The translations under genes and the position numbers were made by a program. DNA of 64,000 nt, taken from Porticoccus sp038143955. Its GTDB lineage: Bacteria > Pseudomonadota > Gammaproteobacteria > Pseudomonadales > Porticoccaceae. Positions 46,329-55,746 of the stretch are shown piece after piece. Where the stretch lies: the NCBI GenBank assembly GCA_038143955.1, contig JAYQMT010000005.1, positions 1,240,001-1,304,000 of the forward strand, in the 5' to 3' direction. The stretch's first letter is position 1. Each line of letters starts with the position of its first letter. The notes under the pieces were generated by a model, which saw nothing but the letters and a program-made list of their open reading frames with translations, did no database searches and was not told the origin of the DNA.

Positions 46329-48158
46329 ATGTGTGGAATTGTTGGAGCTTTGTCAAAACAAAATGTAGTTGGCATTTTAATAGAAGGACTAAAGCGCCTT
46401 GAATATCGGGGATATGATTCTGCGGGTTTATCTTTTTTTGATGAGAATAGCCAATTACATACTTACAAGCACCCAGGCAAGGTAAAAAATTTAGTTAGCA
46501 TACTAACAAATCAGCCCAATACTGGTTTTTCTGGAATAGCACACACGAGATGGGCTACTCACGGAGAACCCTCAGAAATAAACTCCCACCCTCATAGATC
46601 CTCAGACGTCACTATTGTTCATAACGGCATCATCGAAAACCATGAAGAATTGCGTTGTGAAATGCAAAATTATGGTTACGTATTTGTTTCAGATACTGAC
46701 ACCGAGGTAGTAGCCCATTTAATACATTATTATTTTTCTAGTTTAAATTCTCTTAAGAGTGCCATTCAAAAAACAATTTCACGCTTAGAGGGTGCTTACG
46801 CTTTAGGGATAATGTGTGCAAGGGAGCCCGGTGTATTATTTGGAGTGCGTAAAGGTAGCCCCTTAGTTTTAGGACTTACCGATGATGGAAACTTTATCGC
46901 ATCAGATCAGATGGCTTTAAGACAAGTTACAAATAAGTTTATTTTTATGAAAGAAGGTGATCTAGTAGAGCTCAGGACACAAAGTTATAACCTAACAGAC
47001 TCATTAGGAAAAAATGTAAAAAGAAAAATAGTTACAATTGCTGATAATGACGAAATTGCGGATAAAGGAAAATATGAGCACTTTATGCTTAAAGAAATAT
47101 TTGAACAACCTGAGATGCTTCAGGCAACACTGCAAGGTAGAATCAGCGACAAACATGTTTTATCCGAAGCATTTGGTATTAAGGCCCCTGCTATTTTCGC
47201 AAAGGTTAAAAGTATTCATATAGTAGCTTGTGGAACTAGTTATCATGCAGGTCTAATTGCAAAGTATTGGTTAGAAGAATGGACGGGAATACTTTGTCAG
47301 GTAGAAGTAGCAAGCGAGTATCGCTATAGAAAATCGGTGATACTTAAAGATACATTATTTGTGACTATTTCACAGTCAGGCGAAACAGCTGACACTCTTG
47401 CAGCTCTTCAATTAGCAAAAAACTCCGGCTATTTAGCATCCTTAGCTATTTGCAATGTTGCCAATAGCTCATTAGTGCGCGAATCCGATCTAGTATTAAT
47501 GACCTATGCTGGACCAGAAATTGGAGTAGCCTCAACAAAGGCATTCACAACACAACTAGCAGCCCTTCAGCTATTATTCATTGGTTTAGGTAAAGATCAC
47601 GGCCTTGATAGTGAAAAAGAACAACAGCTTATACAGGCCCTTCATCAGCTGCCCCAGCTTTGTAGCAAAACTTTAGAGTTGAGTGATACTATAGAAAAAA
47701 TATTCCAGTCTTTTTCAGATAAAAACCATGCTTTATTTTTAGGTCGTGGAGTTCAGTTCCCCGTAGCGCTGGAAGGAGCTCTAAAATTAAAAGAAATTTC
47801 TTACGTCCATGCCGAAGCATACCCTGCTGGGGAACTTAAGCATGGCCCTCTGGCACTCATAGACAAAGAAATGCCAGTCATAGCCGTAGCGCCAAACAAT
47901 GAATTATTAGAAAAATTAAAATCTAATTTACACGAAGTAAAAGCAAGGGGTGGTCAGCTATTCGTTTTTGCAGATCGGGATGCTGGATTCAAAAATGAAC
48001 CGGGTGTAACAGTAATCAATTTACCCCATGTATCTAAGAGCTTAGAAGCAATCATTTATACTTTACACCTTCAGTTACTCTCGTACCACGTTGCTGTGCT
48101 AAAGGGAACTGATATTGACCAGCCAAGAAATCTGGCTAAGTCTGTCACGGTCGAGTAA
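46329..48158 (+). CDS. glmS: Glutamine--fructose-6-phosphate aminotransferase (isomerizing)
   Basis: GlmS forms glucosamine-6-phosphate from fructose-6-phosphate and glutamine, the first step of amino sugar synthesis. The N-terminal Cys nucleophile is in MCGIVGALSK; the glutaminase domain has RLEYRGYDSAGL and AHTRWATHGEPSEINSHPH. Two SIS sugar-isomerase domains follow, with ACGTSYHAGLIAKYW, SQSGETADTLAAL and the C-terminal KGTDIDQPRNLAKSVTVE. The 609-residue length equals E. coli. It lies 56 bases after glmU, too short a spacer for a glmS ribozyme; none is expected in this group. Confidence 0.98.
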   Translation: MCGIVGALSKQNVVGILIEGLKRLEYRGYDSAGLSFFDENSQLHTYKHPGKVKNLVSILTNQPNTGFSGIAHTRWATHGEPSEINSHPHRSSDVTIVHNGIIENHEELRCEMQNYGYVFVSDTDTEVVAHLIHYYFSSLNSLKSAIQKTISRLEGAYALGIMCAREPGVLFGVRKGSPLVLGLTDDGNFIASDQMALRQVTNKFIFMKEGDLVELRTQSYNLTDSLGKNVKRKIVTIADNDEIADKGKYEHFMLKEIFEQPEMLQATLQGRISDKHVLSEAFGIKAPAIFAKVKSIHIVACGTSYHAGLIAKYWLEEWTGILCQVEVASEYRYRKSVILKDTLFVTISQSGETADTLAALQLAKNSGYLASLAICNVANSSLVRESDLVLMTYAGPEIGVASTKAFTTQLAALQLLFIGLGKDHGLDSEKEQQLIQALHQLPQLCSKTLELSDTIEKIFQSFSDKNHALFLGRGVQFPVALEGALKLKEISYVHAEAYPAGELKHGPLALIDKEMPVIAVAPNNELLEKLKSNLHEVKARGGQLFVFADRDAGFKNEPGVTVINLPHVSKSLEAIIYTLHLQLLSYHVAVLKGTDIDQPRNLAKSVTVE

Positions 48159-48662
48159 GTTCCAAAGGACGCATTTTTGAAGTCCAATATTACCTATGAA
48201 AATTATTGAGTCTTCCAAAATAAATTATTGTTTATCATATTTAATAAGGGGACGTATATTAATAAATTTATATTATTCTTTTAAAATCTAAAAACACACT
48301 CATCACAATAGCCCTATTAACTCATTTATTTTAATTACTTAACCCCTTAACCTTTAATCTTGATTTTTCAATCTCGTCCAAATTATGTACGGGCAAACCC
48401 ATTAGCTTTGGTTGTAAGTTCAAAACACAAATAATGAGTATAAGTTAATCAGTATATTTTGAAGTAGTAAATTGGGGTAACATCACAATATTATTTACAT
48501 TCAATTTATTGTCGTCGCATAGACATAAACAGTGTATTAAACTCAAGTCAGATTTTATAAATTTTTTACGCAACTTGATAAACATAAAGATACAGATTTT
48601 CCATCAACATTTCGTGAAATGAAAAACTGGCGGAATACTAATAAGAATGCAGAGGTAATGAC
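48159..48662. other. AT-rich non-coding spacer upstream of the alternative oxidase gene
   Basis: 504 bases with many stop codons in all frames and no recognisable gene or RNA. It is the longest gene-free stretch of the window. The only structured element I can name is a palindrome at 48608-48621 near the oxidase start. There is no clear sigma70 promoter with good spacing, and no terminator after glmS that I would defend. Confidence 0.6.
48608..48621. promoter_or_regulatory. Palindrome upstream of the alternative oxidase gene (possible operator)
   Basis: CATTTCGTGAAATG is a perfect 6+2+6 inverted repeat located 42 bases before the oxidase start codon. The size and place suit a dimeric repressor or activator. 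The AOX gene of Vibrio is controlled by the nitric-oxide sensor NsrR, but this sequence does not match the longer NsrR consensus as I know it. The regulator is unknown. Confidence 0.35.
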
Positions 48663-49256
48663 ATGAGAGATTGGTTTGCAATGTCAATGACAAAGTTTTT
48701 CCGTTTTATGGCAGATACATTCTTTGCCAAACGTTATGGACATAGAGCAATAGTATTAGAAACCGTAGCAGGTGTACCAGGTATGGTAGCTGGTATGTGG
48801 TTGCATATGAAAAGTCTACGCAAAATGAAAACAGGATACGGTCCAGATATTAGAGAAATGTTAGCAGAAGCAGAAAACGAGCGAATGCATTTAATGTTTT
48901 TTATAGAAATAGTACAACCAAATATATTTGAAAGATTACTGGTTTTATCTGCACAGTTAATTTTTATGATATTTTATACAATTCTATATATAGTAAGTTA
49001 TAAGACAGCACATAGGATGATCGGATGTTTTGAAGAAGAAGCAGTAAAAAGTTATACAGATTACTTGGATATTGTAGAACGAGGTGAAGTAGAAAATGTC
49101 CCTGCACCTAATTTAGCAATTGAATATTATAAAATGAAAAAGAATGCAAAGTTATCCGACCTTATAAAATGTGTAAGAGCAGATGAACAACATCACAGCG
49201 AAATTAATCACAGATATGCAGACGGCGATACTTCTTATAAGAGAAAATGGACGTAA
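48663..49256 (+). CDS. aox: Alternative oxidase (cyanide-insensitive diiron quinol oxidase)
   Basis: A 197-residue membrane-bound quinol oxidase that reduces O2 to water without pumping protons. All diiron motifs of the AOX family are present: LET in AIVLETVAGVPGMV (near residue 31), NERMHL (near 71), the EEEA box in CFEEEAVKSYTDY and RADEQHHSEINH near the end, giving the four Glu and two His ligands. FFAKRYGHRAIVLE is diagnostic. One hydrophobic stretch between the second and third motifs is the monotopic membrane-binding region. AGAGG precedes the ATG. The enzyme is uncommon in bacteria and found patchily among marine proteobacteria. It may let respiration run under nitric oxide, sulfide or cyanide stress or relieve over-reduction; which applies here is unknown. 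Confidence 0.95.
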   Translation: MRDWFAMSMTKFFRFMADTFFAKRYGHRAIVLETVAGVPGMVAGMWLHMKSLRKMKTGYGPDIREMLAEAENERMHLMFFIEIVQPNIFERLLVLSAQLIFMIFYTILYIVSYKTAHRMIGCFEEEAVKSYTDYLDIVERGEVENVPAPNLAIEYYKMKKNAKLSDLIKCVRADEQHHSEINHRYADGDTSYKRKWT

Positions 49257-49355
49257 ATAAGGCCGTTAACGCTTTTCAAAAGAAATTATTTCCATCTTGA
49301 TTTTTTAAGGGAAATCAAATATTTTGGTTTCACTAGTTAACTGATAGAGGTTTTT

Positions 49356-49796
49356 ATGGAAATGAAGGAAATTAATTCAGAAACTGTGTGTAATATACTA
49401 AATGAAATCATGGAATATGAATTAGCTGGCGTTGTCAGATACACTCACTCCGCCATGATGGTCAGCGGACCATATAGGCTTCCAATTGTTAATTTTTTAA
49501 AAGATCAAGCCTCTGAATCATTGACACATGCTCAGCAGGCTGGAGAATTAATCGTTGGACTGGACGGCCACCCCAGCCAAAGTATTGCTAAAATTAAAGA
49601 AACCCATAGGCATTCAATAAAAGATATTCTTGAAGAAAGTTTGGCCCATGAACAAGGTGCACTGAAGCTTTACAAAATATTCTTAGAGAATGTTGCAGAC
49701 AGATCAATTTATTTAGAAGAATATGCACGTGGTCTAATAGGGCAAGAGGAACAACATTCACTAGAACTAAAGGCAATGTTGAAAGACTTTGGGTAA
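49356..49796 (+). CDS. Ferritin-like/bacterioferritin-type diiron protein
   Basis: A 146-residue four-helix protein of the ferritin-like superfamily. Putative diiron ligands are spaced as in bacterioferritin: Glu in MEYELAGVVRYTHSAMM (helix A), ExxH in SESLTHAQQAGELI (helix B), Glu in EESLAHEQGALKLYK (helix C) and ExxH in GQEEQHSLELKAML (helix D). It lacks an obvious heme Met at the usual Bfr place that I can assign, so storage-type bacterioferritin, Dps-like or an iron-oxidase role are all open. It follows the alternative oxidase by 99 bases on the same strand; the oxidase also needs iron, but a functional link is inference. Confidence 0.75.
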   Translation: MEMKEINSETVCNILNEIMEYELAGVVRYTHSAMMVSGPYRLPIVNFLKDQASESLTHAQQAGELIVGLDGHPSQSIAKIKETHRHSIKDILEESLAHEQGALKLYKIFLENVADRSIYLEEYARGLIGQEEQHSLELKAMLKDFG

Positions 49797-49959
49797 AATT
49801 ATATCTGTTTTTATAAATTTTTGTTCCTTATTGAGAGCGTCAAAGCCGTTATATACTTATCGGTACTGAGGTAATTAAATTTAAAAAATAACTTGGCTAT
49901 CTGTGTATTTTGAGTTATTTTTGAATAATAATATTTATTGTAATGAGGCATATTTCGAT

Positions 49960-50355
49960 ATGAAAAAACCAAACTTCTTCAAGAGAATGATAATGCTCTC
50001 TGTATTGATGTGGAGAGTTGTTATGAATGTGAAATATAACCCGCTAAAATATGTTCCTTGCCCAAAACTTCAAGCTTATTTTATGTTAGTTTTGTTTGTG
50101 ATTTGGAGTGTATTTTTTGGGTTTATTGCTTCAGTTTATTTAGGGTTAGTTAATTACAGTACCGTAACAAGCATAATTATTCATTTATCTGTGCTTGTAC
50201 CTTTAGTTATAACAAATGCTGTATTTATTGATGCAGAACGCGACGGTCACAAATGGCTTATCGAATGGGAGGCTGAGCAATCAAAATATAAATTATTTAC
50301 AAATCGCCTGAAAGCTAAAAATGCTGTTCTTTGGAAACCAAAAATATTTCAATAA
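49960..50355 (+). CDS. Small membrane protein of unknown function
   Basis: I do not recognise this protein. From the ATG at 49960 (MKKPNFFKRMIMLSVLMW) it has 131 residues; a GTG start at 49903 would add 19 non-conserved-looking residues, but GAGG eleven bases before 49960 supports the inner start. Two strong membrane segments are visible: LQAYFMLVLFVIWSVFFGFI and TVTSIIIHLSVLVPLVITNA. A short acidic-aromatic stretch DAERDGHKWLIEWEAEQ follows them, then a basic C-terminus. The N-terminus is basic and thus probably cytosolic. It comes after the alternative oxidase and ferritin-like genes and may belong to the same inserted group. Confidence 0.65.
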   Translation: MKKPNFFKRMIMLSVLMWRVVMNVKYNPLKYVPCPKLQAYFMLVLFVIWSVFFGFIASVYLGLVNYSTVTSIIIHLSVLVPLVITNAVFIDAERDGHKWLIEWEAEQSKYKLFTNRLKAKNAVLWKPKIFQ

Positions 50356-50516
50356 CCGGTTATAATTAAATTATTCTTGATGAATCTAGGCATCTAGGCA
50401 TATTAAAAATTACCCTATCTTTTGACTAAAAATAATTTGATTATTTTTGATGTTCAGTTTGTTGGAATCCCCCTCATTACATATAATGTTAAGCAGAGAC
50501 AAGAGCTAAAGGTTGT

Positions 50517-51545
50517 ATGTTGATCATGATATTAGAATTTTGGCAGGCAAGTCTAATTGCAATGATCTGCACTCTATGCTCGATAAAAATTCTTCGGCCA
50601 ATAGCTGTAGGTATAAATTTAGTAGATATTCCAAATTACCGAAAACATCATGATGGAAATGTTCCACTTATAGGTGGGCTTTCGATATATTTTGGTTTGA
50701 TGGTGGCGATTTATATCACCCAGCCTTTACCAGATAATTTATTTTACTTGCTAATAACTGCCTCATTAATATTGTCAATCGGCGTATTGGACGACCTCAA
50801 AGATCTGGGTGTATGGCCACGTATCCTAGTTCAAATTATCTCCTCTATAATACTACTGCTACTTACCGATACTTGTATTTCGTCGTTTGGTAGTCCATTC
50901 GGCACAAATGAAATTGATTTAGGTAAGTTTGCTGTTCCCTTCACAATCTTTGCAGTAGTTGGCCTTGTTAACGCGTTTAATATGAGTGATGGTATTGACG
51001 GTTTGGCTGGATCTTTGGCAATTGTTACTATCATTGGTATAATTTTATTTGATGCGGCGACAAAAAATCCCCAGTTATTAAGGTTCTTACTAATGTTTGG
51101 CGCCGCTCTTTTGCCATATTTATTCACCAACCTTGTTTCTAAACAAAAAATATTTTTAGGTGATGCTGGTAGCCTACTGATTGGTTTTATTTTAGCATGG
51201 ATTTTAGTATTTTTGAGTCAGGGCAACTCTAGATCAATGGTTCCAACGTCAGTTTTGTGGTGTGTCGCCGTTCCAGTAATAGACACCTTCACCGTATGCT
51301 TTCAGCGTATACGCACTGGAAAATCACCACTATCAGCAGATAGACAGCATTTCCACCATTTACTTTTGGATGCCGGTTGTTCTCCTCAAAAAGCTTTAAT
51401 AATCATCCTATTTTGTGCCGTCAGCTTACTAGCTTTAGGTTTAATTCTTCAGCGGGTGTTACCTAGTGCTAGCTTAAGCATATTTCTTTTGACTACATTA
51501 GTTTATATTTATTGGTCCTCAGTGAAAAAAATTCTTCTACTATAG
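50517..51545 (+). CDS. wecA: Undecaprenyl-phosphate sugar-1-phosphate transferase, WecA/MraY family
   Basis: A polytopic inner-membrane transferase (342 residues, about ten or eleven membrane segments) that starts O-antigen or other polymer synthesis by moving GlcNAc-1-phosphate onto undecaprenyl phosphate. Motifs of the family: RKHHDGNVPLIGGLSIYFGL near residue 42, the catalytic DDLKDL near 95, NAFNMSDGIDGLAG near 150, LGDAGSLLIGF and the sugar-specificity loop DRQHFHHLLLDAG. The HFHHLL loop is of the WecA rather than MraY type. The real MraY belongs in the dcw cluster, not here, which supports WecA. Whether the transferred sugar is GlcNAc or another HexNAc cannot be settled by sequence. Confidence 0.82.
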   Translation: MLIMILEFWQASLIAMICTLCSIKILRPIAVGINLVDIPNYRKHHDGNVPLIGGLSIYFGLMVAIYITQPLPDNLFYLLITASLILSIGVLDDLKDLGVWPRILVQIISSIILLLLTDTCISSFGSPFGTNEIDLGKFAVPFTIFAVVGLVNAFNMSDGIDGLAGSLAIVTIIGIILFDAATKNPQLLRFLLMFGAALLPYLFTNLVSKQKIFLGDAGSLLIGFILAWILVFLSQGNSRSMVPTSVLWCVAVPVIDTFTVCFQRIRTGKSPLSADRQHFHHLLLDAGCSPQKALIIILFCAVSLLALGLILQRVLPSASLSIFLLTTLVYIYWSSVKKILLL

Positions 51546-51705
51546 ATAAAAACATATAATCCTAGCTTCTTGTCAATATAACTAAGAATTTGTTTATCGT
51601 TTGTTTCTATATAAGATAAAATGATAATTTAAATGAGTTGCTGTACAAGATGAAACATCTAAAAATACACATTTTAAAATCAAGTTCTTTTAATTAGAGG
51701 TAAGT

Positions 51706-52479
51706 ATGACGGAAATAATGACAGAGATAGTGACACACGTGCATCATTGGAATGACACTTTGTTCAGTTTTCGAACTACTCGTGATCAAAGTTTCCGTTT
51801 CAAAAACGGCCACTTCACAATGATCGGATTACCATCAGAAGGTCGTCCATTGTTAAGGGCTTATAGTTTTGCCAGCGCTAATTATGAAAATGAGCTTGAG
51901 TTTTTTAGCATCAAGGTTCCTGATGGAGCGCTCACCTCGAAGTTGCAAAACCTTGCAGTAGGTGACGAAGTTTTAGTTGGCAAGCGCTCACATGGTACTT
52001 TTATTCCAGATAATATGATTCCTGGAAAATATCTTTATCTGTTGAGTACTGGAACTGGTCTTGCACCCTTTATGAGCATCATAAAGGATCCTGAGATTTA
52101 CGATCAATTTGACCGTATAATACTTACTCATGGCGTTCGTGAAATATCAGAGTTAGCTTATGCTGATTACATTGAAAACGCATTGCCAAATGATGAATAT
52201 TTAGGCGAAATAGTCCGTGAAAAATTAGTTTACTATCCTACGGTAACTCGTGAACCATATAAAAATAACGGGCGTTTGACTGAACTAATGACCAGCGGGA
52301 AATTATTCCTAGACTTAAGTCAACCTCATCCTAATGTAAATGACGATCGTTTTATGATTTGTGGAAGCCCAAGCATGATTAAAGACTTAGTAGCAATCCT
52401 TAAATCAAAGGATTTTACCGAGGCACGGAACATTAAGCCTGGTCATTATGTTATTGAACGAGCATTTGTTGAATCTTAA
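51706..52479 (+). CDS. fpr: Ferredoxin--NADP(+) reductase
   Basis: An FAD flavoprotein that moves electrons between NADPH and ferredoxin or flavodoxin, used in Fe-S assembly and oxidative stress. FAD site RAYSFASA near residues 51-58, NADP-binding LSTGTGLAPFMSII near residue 110, and the C-terminal HYVIERAFVES with the terminal Glu-Ser tail typical of the bacterial subclass I reductases (Azotobacter/Pseudomonas FprA). The 257-residue length fits (258 in Pseudomonas). AGAGG precedes the ATG. It is convergent with the photolyase-like gene, 17 bases away. The reading frame is intact. Confidence 0.94.
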   Translation: MTEIMTEIVTHVHHWNDTLFSFRTTRDQSFRFKNGHFTMIGLPSEGRPLLRAYSFASANYENELEFFSIKVPDGALTSKLQNLAVGDEVLVGKRSHGTFIPDNMIPGKYLYLLSTGTGLAPFMSIIKDPEIYDQFDRIILTHGVREISELAYADYIENALPNDEYLGEIVREKLVYYPTVTREPYKNNGRLTELMTSGKLFLDLSQPHPNVNDDRFMICGSPSMIKDLVAILKSKDFTEARNIKPGHYVIERAFVES

Positions 52480-52496
52480 ATACAAATAACGAATGT

Positions 52497-54003
52497 TCAG
52501 TTCCTTATGGTATTTTCTTTAATAAATTGCTCTGCCTTTTCAAAGATCAAAGTTTTGCGATCAATATCCATTCTATCTAGAGATCTAACTAGTACAGAGA
52601 GCCTAGGGTTTGACTCATAAAACTTTCTGTTTTTTTCCATGAACCTCCAATATAGACCATCCACCACATCACACCAACCCCCCTTTTTATAATTACTCAT
52701 TTTCAATATGTAATTAGAACCGCAAGTATAGGGTTTAGTGGACATCAGGCCGCCGTCTGCATAAGTAGCCATTCCAAAAACATTTGGAGTCATAACCCAA
52801 TCAGAAGAATCAACATACATCTCCATAAACCAGGTGTAAATATTTTTAGGGTCTATTTCGCAGAGATTCATTAGATTACTAATTACCATTAATCTTGGTA
52901 TATGATGACTATATCCGTCATCAAGGGCAGTTTTGATACAGTCATCAAGAGGTGATATTCCTGTTGTTGCGTCATACCAGTTAGGCGTTAGACCGTTTTT
53001 GTGGTTCCAATAATTTTGGTTCTGTTGATATTCACCATTTTCTTGATAGATCCCTCGTATAAACTCTCTCCAACCTAAAATCTGCCTAATTAAGCCTTCT
53101 ACTGAATTCAGTGGTGTTGAATTTTCTTTTGCAAAAGAAAGTGTCTCATCAATAACCTTGGCAGGAGATAACAGACCAATATTCATCGATGAACTTAGAC
53201 AGCTATGAAACAAAAAGTTTTTCCTTGCGAGCATCGCATCTTCATAGCGCCCAAAATTATCTAGCCGCTGCTTTAAAAAAAGATCGAGCTGTTCGTGCGC
53301 AGATCTTCTAGTAACTGGAAACCAAATATTTTTTAATGAACCCGGATGACTTTGAAAATTCTTTTCGATAATACTTATTACCGCATCATGATGAATCGAT
53401 TGGGAGATTTTGGTATTACTGGAATAGTTGTATTTGGTGGTATTTTTTTCGATTATCCTCATCAAACGACCACTTGCCACCAATAGGTTTTTTGTTTTCA
53501 TCTAACAGAATATTGAATTTCTTTCTACCGAGTTGATAAAATGACGACATTCTGAATTTTTTCTTATCCTTAACAGCTTCATGAAATTCTTGCATTGAAA
53601 ACATAAACATCGGTGAACGATGAACTTTATAATCTATTTTTTCCTTATCAAGCCCTTTAAAAATTTCAACTTCTAGTGGCTTATCTTCAATTTCAAAAAA
53701 GTTTACTTTTTTTATCTGATTACCCATAACAAACTCTTTTAAAGAATCCAAATAAGGAAGATCTTTTTTTCGTTGTTCTAATTTTAGATAATGTACCTCT
53801 ATGCCATTGAGCTGTAATTCGTCCCTGTACTCCCTCATAGCACACAGAAATAGGTAAATCTTAAGCTTATGGTGTTTTTCGTAAGTGCATAAGCCGAAGT
53901 CCTCCGCCATGAATACTATTTTGCAGTCATATTCTTTGAGTATTTTGGGATCAAATAATTGATTCCCCAAGATTACAAATAAGTTGCTTTCCGTATTTTT
54001 CAT
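52497..54003 (-). CDS. Cryptochrome/photolyase-related FAD protein, COG3046 family (one frameshift)
   Basis: Member of the deoxyribodipyrimidine photolyase-related family that contains the (6-4) photolyase/cryptochrome PhrB. The N-terminal domain reads LFVILGNQLFDPKILKEYDC; the FAD-binding C-terminal half has RQILGWREFIRGIY, WVMTPNVFGMATYADGG and GLYWRFMEKNR. The break is the T7 run 53443-53449 (plus letters); six read FDEDNRKNTTKYNYSSNTKI, giving 501 residues. In PhrB a [4Fe-4S] cluster is held partly by a CxxC after MSDY; here the matching segment is MSNYKKGGWC, lacking the CxxC, so a classical cluster is not predicted. Light-dependent DNA repair or photoreception is expected; which one is unknown. 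Confidence 0.85.
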
Positions 54004-54087
54004 ACCAAGTTAGCCCTCTTTCTAGCAAATCCTTCAACTGTTATGATGGGACATTATAAACAAAGCACAACATAAGAGCGGATTACT

Positions 54088-54867
54088 ATGTATAAATTTA
54101 TTTTTGCACTGCTGGGTTTTCAGCTATTAGGACTATTCGGTGCTTTTTTAGGTTATTGCATTGGCAGTAGTATTGATCGAGCAAGAGCTTATGGAATTGG
54201 TGGTGTAAACCCACTCGGTAACGCACGGCGTCAAAAAGTTTTCTTAGAAACAACATTCGTCTTAATGGGAAAACTAGCTAAGGCTGACGGCCATATTTCA
54301 AAAGATGAAATTAATCATACCGAGGAATTTATAAGAAAAATAGGAATGACTGAAGCTCACCGACAGGTTGCGATCCAACAGTTTAAAAGAGGAGCTGAAG
54401 CGTCTGACGAAGAAATTTCAACCACATTAGACATATTTTTTCAGGTATGCGGACAGACCTCCCAGTTAAAACAAGCACTTCTGATGTACTTAATCGTTAT
54501 GGCATTGGCTGATAACAATTTAGATTTATCCGAAGAAAGGTTTTTAGAAAAAATTGCGATACGGCTCGGTTATAGTCGAACTGAATTTAAAAATTTCGTG
54601 GAGATGATTCTTAACCAAAGCCATTTTTCTGGGAATGGTCCTTCAAGTGAATCAAGTGTAGCTGACGCGTATAAGGCTCTTGGCTTAACCAGTGAATCAA
54701 CAGATCAAGAAATAAAGAAAACTTACCGCAAGCTAATGAGTCAAAATCATCCAGATAAACTAATGGGGCAGGGTTTACCGGAGGATATGATTAAAGTTGC
54801 TACAGAAAGGTCACAAGAAATACAAGCAGCATATGACTATCTAAAAAAACATCGAACTGAAATTTAA
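54088..54867 (+). CDS. djlA: DnaJ-like membrane co-chaperone DjlA
   Basis: DjlA is a membrane-anchored J-domain protein that recruits DnaK. In order: an N-terminal membrane helix (LLGFQLLGLFGAFLGYCIG), a TerB-like helical domain with KLAKADGHISKDEINHTEEF, a short Ser-rich linker near residue 190, and a C-terminal J domain with AYKALGLTSESTDQEIKKTY and the HPD motif in NHPDKL. The 259-residue length is typical (E. coli 271). It is convergent with hexR; after correcting that gene's frameshift, the two ends overlap by four bases. Confidence 0.93.
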   Translation: MYKFIFALLGFQLLGLFGAFLGYCIGSSIDRARAYGIGGVNPLGNARRQKVFLETTFVLMGKLAKADGHISKDEINHTEEFIRKIGMTEAHRQVAIQQFKRGAEASDEEISTTLDIFFQVCGQTSQLKQALLMYLIVMALADNNLDLSEERFLEKIAIRLGYSRTEFKNFVEMILNQSHFSGNGPSSESSVADAYKALGLTSESTDQEIKKTYRKLMSQNHPDKLMGQGLPEDMIKVATERSQEIQAAYDYLKKHRTEI

Positions 54868-55720
54868 CTATTAATTGGTGCTCGTAAACTCTCTAGTCCA
54901 ATCTGAAGATCTAGCAAGTGCTCTTGCAAATCACCCCTTTGTGTTTAGCAACACCAATAGCTAGTACATCAATAATCACTAGATGAGCTATGCGTGAGGA
55001 TAGAGGAGTGTAGATTTCAATATCTTCTTTGGCGTCAATACAAATAGGAAATGTTCCAGCAAAAGCAATAGGTGTGTCTGAAGGTGAAATTGTTATTACT
55101 ATAGCCCCCCTCTTTTTTACTTCTTCAATAGCATTGATTAGTGTGGTCGTTCTACCAGATTGAGATATAGCGACCACAACATCGCCAGGCCCCATTGATG
55201 TTGCAGACATATTTTGAAGATGCGGATCAGCATATGCAGCAGTCGTAATTTGCAGCCTAAAAAATTTATGTTGAGCATCAAAAGGAACTGCTGCTGAGGC
55301 CCCAAAGCCAAAAAATTCTACTCTTTTTGCGGAACAAAGAGCTTCTACACCAAGACTAAGCATGTGCAAATCTATTGTATCTCTAGCCTTTAAAAGGGTG
55401 TCAACAGTTGAGTCAAAGACCTTAAATGTATATTCAGATACAGAGTCCGTTTCTGTAACTGCGATTTTTCCTTGGCTTGGGCTTGATGCAAGTTGTTGAG
55501 CAAGAGCTAGCTTGAACCCTTGAAAACCCGAGAAATTTATTGCTCTACAAAATCTTACTACTGTTGGCTCACTAACCCCTGCAGCCTCTGCTAAGTCAAC
55601 GATTCTCATATGAATAACCCTAGCTAAATTATCTAAAATAAACTTAGCTACTTTCCGTTCAGATTTTCTCATGAGAGAAAAATTTTCGCTTATTGTATTT
55701 GTAAGTTCTGCTGGCTTCAT
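54864..55720 (-). CDS. hexR: RpiR-family transcriptional regulator, HexR-like (one frameshift near the end)
   Basis: HexR represses central glucose metabolism genes (zwf, edd, pgk and others) and is released by 2-keto-3-deoxy-6-phosphogluconate. The N-terminal HTH_6 domain reads RKSERKVAKFILDNLARVIH and GVSEPTVVRFCRAI; the C-terminal SIS domain has FFGFGASAAVPFDAQHKFFR and ISQSGRTTTLINAI. The frame ends early at 54911, but one more base in the C4 run 54934-54937 continues HKGGDLQEHLLDLQIGLESL, then RAPINS, like the family C-terminus, giving 285 residues. I use the ATG at 55720 because GAGGA lies seven bases upstream; the TTG at 55726 is unneeded. No zwf or edd gene is adjacent. A different RpiR regulator is possible but similarity to HexR is good. 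Confidence 0.87.
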
Positions 55721-55746
55721 AAACAAATCCTCTTTTGAAAACCTAT

